A DNA stretch of 6,979 bases from Alphaproteobacteria bacterium (GTDB taxonomy: Bacteria > Pseudomonadota > Alphaproteobacteria > UBA7887). The notes under the pieces are model-generated. The model saw only the letters and a list, made by a program, of their open reading frames with translations, searched no databases and was not told where the DNA came from. The translations under genes and the position numbers were made by a program. This document shows, in pieces, positions 6,799 to 6,979 of this stretch. Positions within the stretch are counted from its first letter, which is position 1. Every line of letters starts with the position of its first letter. The stretch spans positions 1-6,979 of the forward strand of contig JANQOH010000283.1 in NCBI GenBank assembly GCA_028289725.1. The letters run 5' to 3'.

Positions 6799-6979
6799 AT
6801 GGAAATTCCCGACAACCCGGGCCTAACCGACAAAGTCGCGATCGTCGCCGGTGGCGGCGCGCTGGATGACGGTATCGGCAATGGCCGCGCGGCAGCCATT
6901 CTGCTCGCCCGCGCCGGCGCGAACGTGATGGTGGTCGATCGCGAATTGGCGCCTGCACAGGGCACGGTCGATATGATCG
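6799..6979 (+). CDS. Short-chain dehydrogenase/reductase, N-terminal part (partial)
   Basis: Sixty codons are visible before the window ends. The peptide shows the start of a Rossmann fold: first beta strand KVAIVAGGG at 12-20, the glycine-rich nucleotide loop AGGGALDDGIGNG (17-29), helix GRAAAILLARAGA, and second strand NVMVVDRE ending in D52. Aspartate at the end of the second strand usually means NAD(H) rather than NADP(H) preference. The loop has three more residues between its glycines than the classical TGxxxGxG, and alanine in place of threonine. The substrate cannot be told because the catalytic Ser-Tyr-Lys region lies outside. ATG at 6799 follows AAGGGGGA (6787-6794). It stands 85 bases from the antiporter operon and has no obvious functional tie to it. 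Confidence 0.9.
   Translation, partial: MEIPDNPGLTDKVAIVAGGGALDDGIGNGRAAAILLARAGANVMVVDRELAPAQGTVDMI

Noticed and set aside
1..6979. CRISPR arrays, tRNA or rRNA genes, insertion sequences, direct repeats
   Set aside because: None was seen on reading the window; coding regions fill all but about 175 bases between genes.

Overview
The window is part of a GC-rich bacterial genome. Codons favour G or C at third positions, and overlapping start/stop junctions are frequent. I infer a proteobacterium, most likely an alphaproteobacterium; this is an impression from protein style and composition, not a demonstrated placement. Nearly all of it is one plus-strand operon for a multisubunit, Mrp/Mnh-type cation/proton antiporter related to the membrane arms of complex I and of Mbh-type membrane-bound hydrogenase.

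Layout: the 3' end of an mrpF-like gene (2-91), mrpG (91-432), a fused MbhD-MbhE protein equal to the C-terminal part of MrpA (about 429-974), mrpB (971-1399), mrpC (1414-1779), mrpD (1776-3254), and a second large NuoL/MrpA-N-terminus-like subunit (3251-4711). After a 75-base gap come an unrecognised 83-residue membrane protein (4787-5038) and a third large antiporter-like subunit (5028-6713). An 85-base gap then leads to a truncated short-chain dehydrogenase/reductase gene (6799 to the window end), probably a separate unit. Most antiporter genes overlap by 1 to 11 bases, which suggests translational coupling.

The order F-G-(D/E)-B-C-D matches the order of the membrane module of archaeal Mbh (MbhB to MbhH) rather than the classical mrpABCDEFG order. 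No full-length mrpA is present: its NuoL-like N-terminal half and its MbhD/E C-terminal half appear as separate genes. With three large antiporter-like subunits the complex would resemble complex I (NuoL/M/N) more than classical Mrp (MrpA/D). No redox subunit is visible, so an ion antiporter is the simplest reading, but genes beyond the left edge (mrpE would be expected first) are unknown.

The points most worth following are the uncharacterised 83-residue protein, the third large subunit whose usual TM7 lysine is asparagine, the split MrpA, and the MbhD/E gene that seems to start at a non-standard ATA codon.
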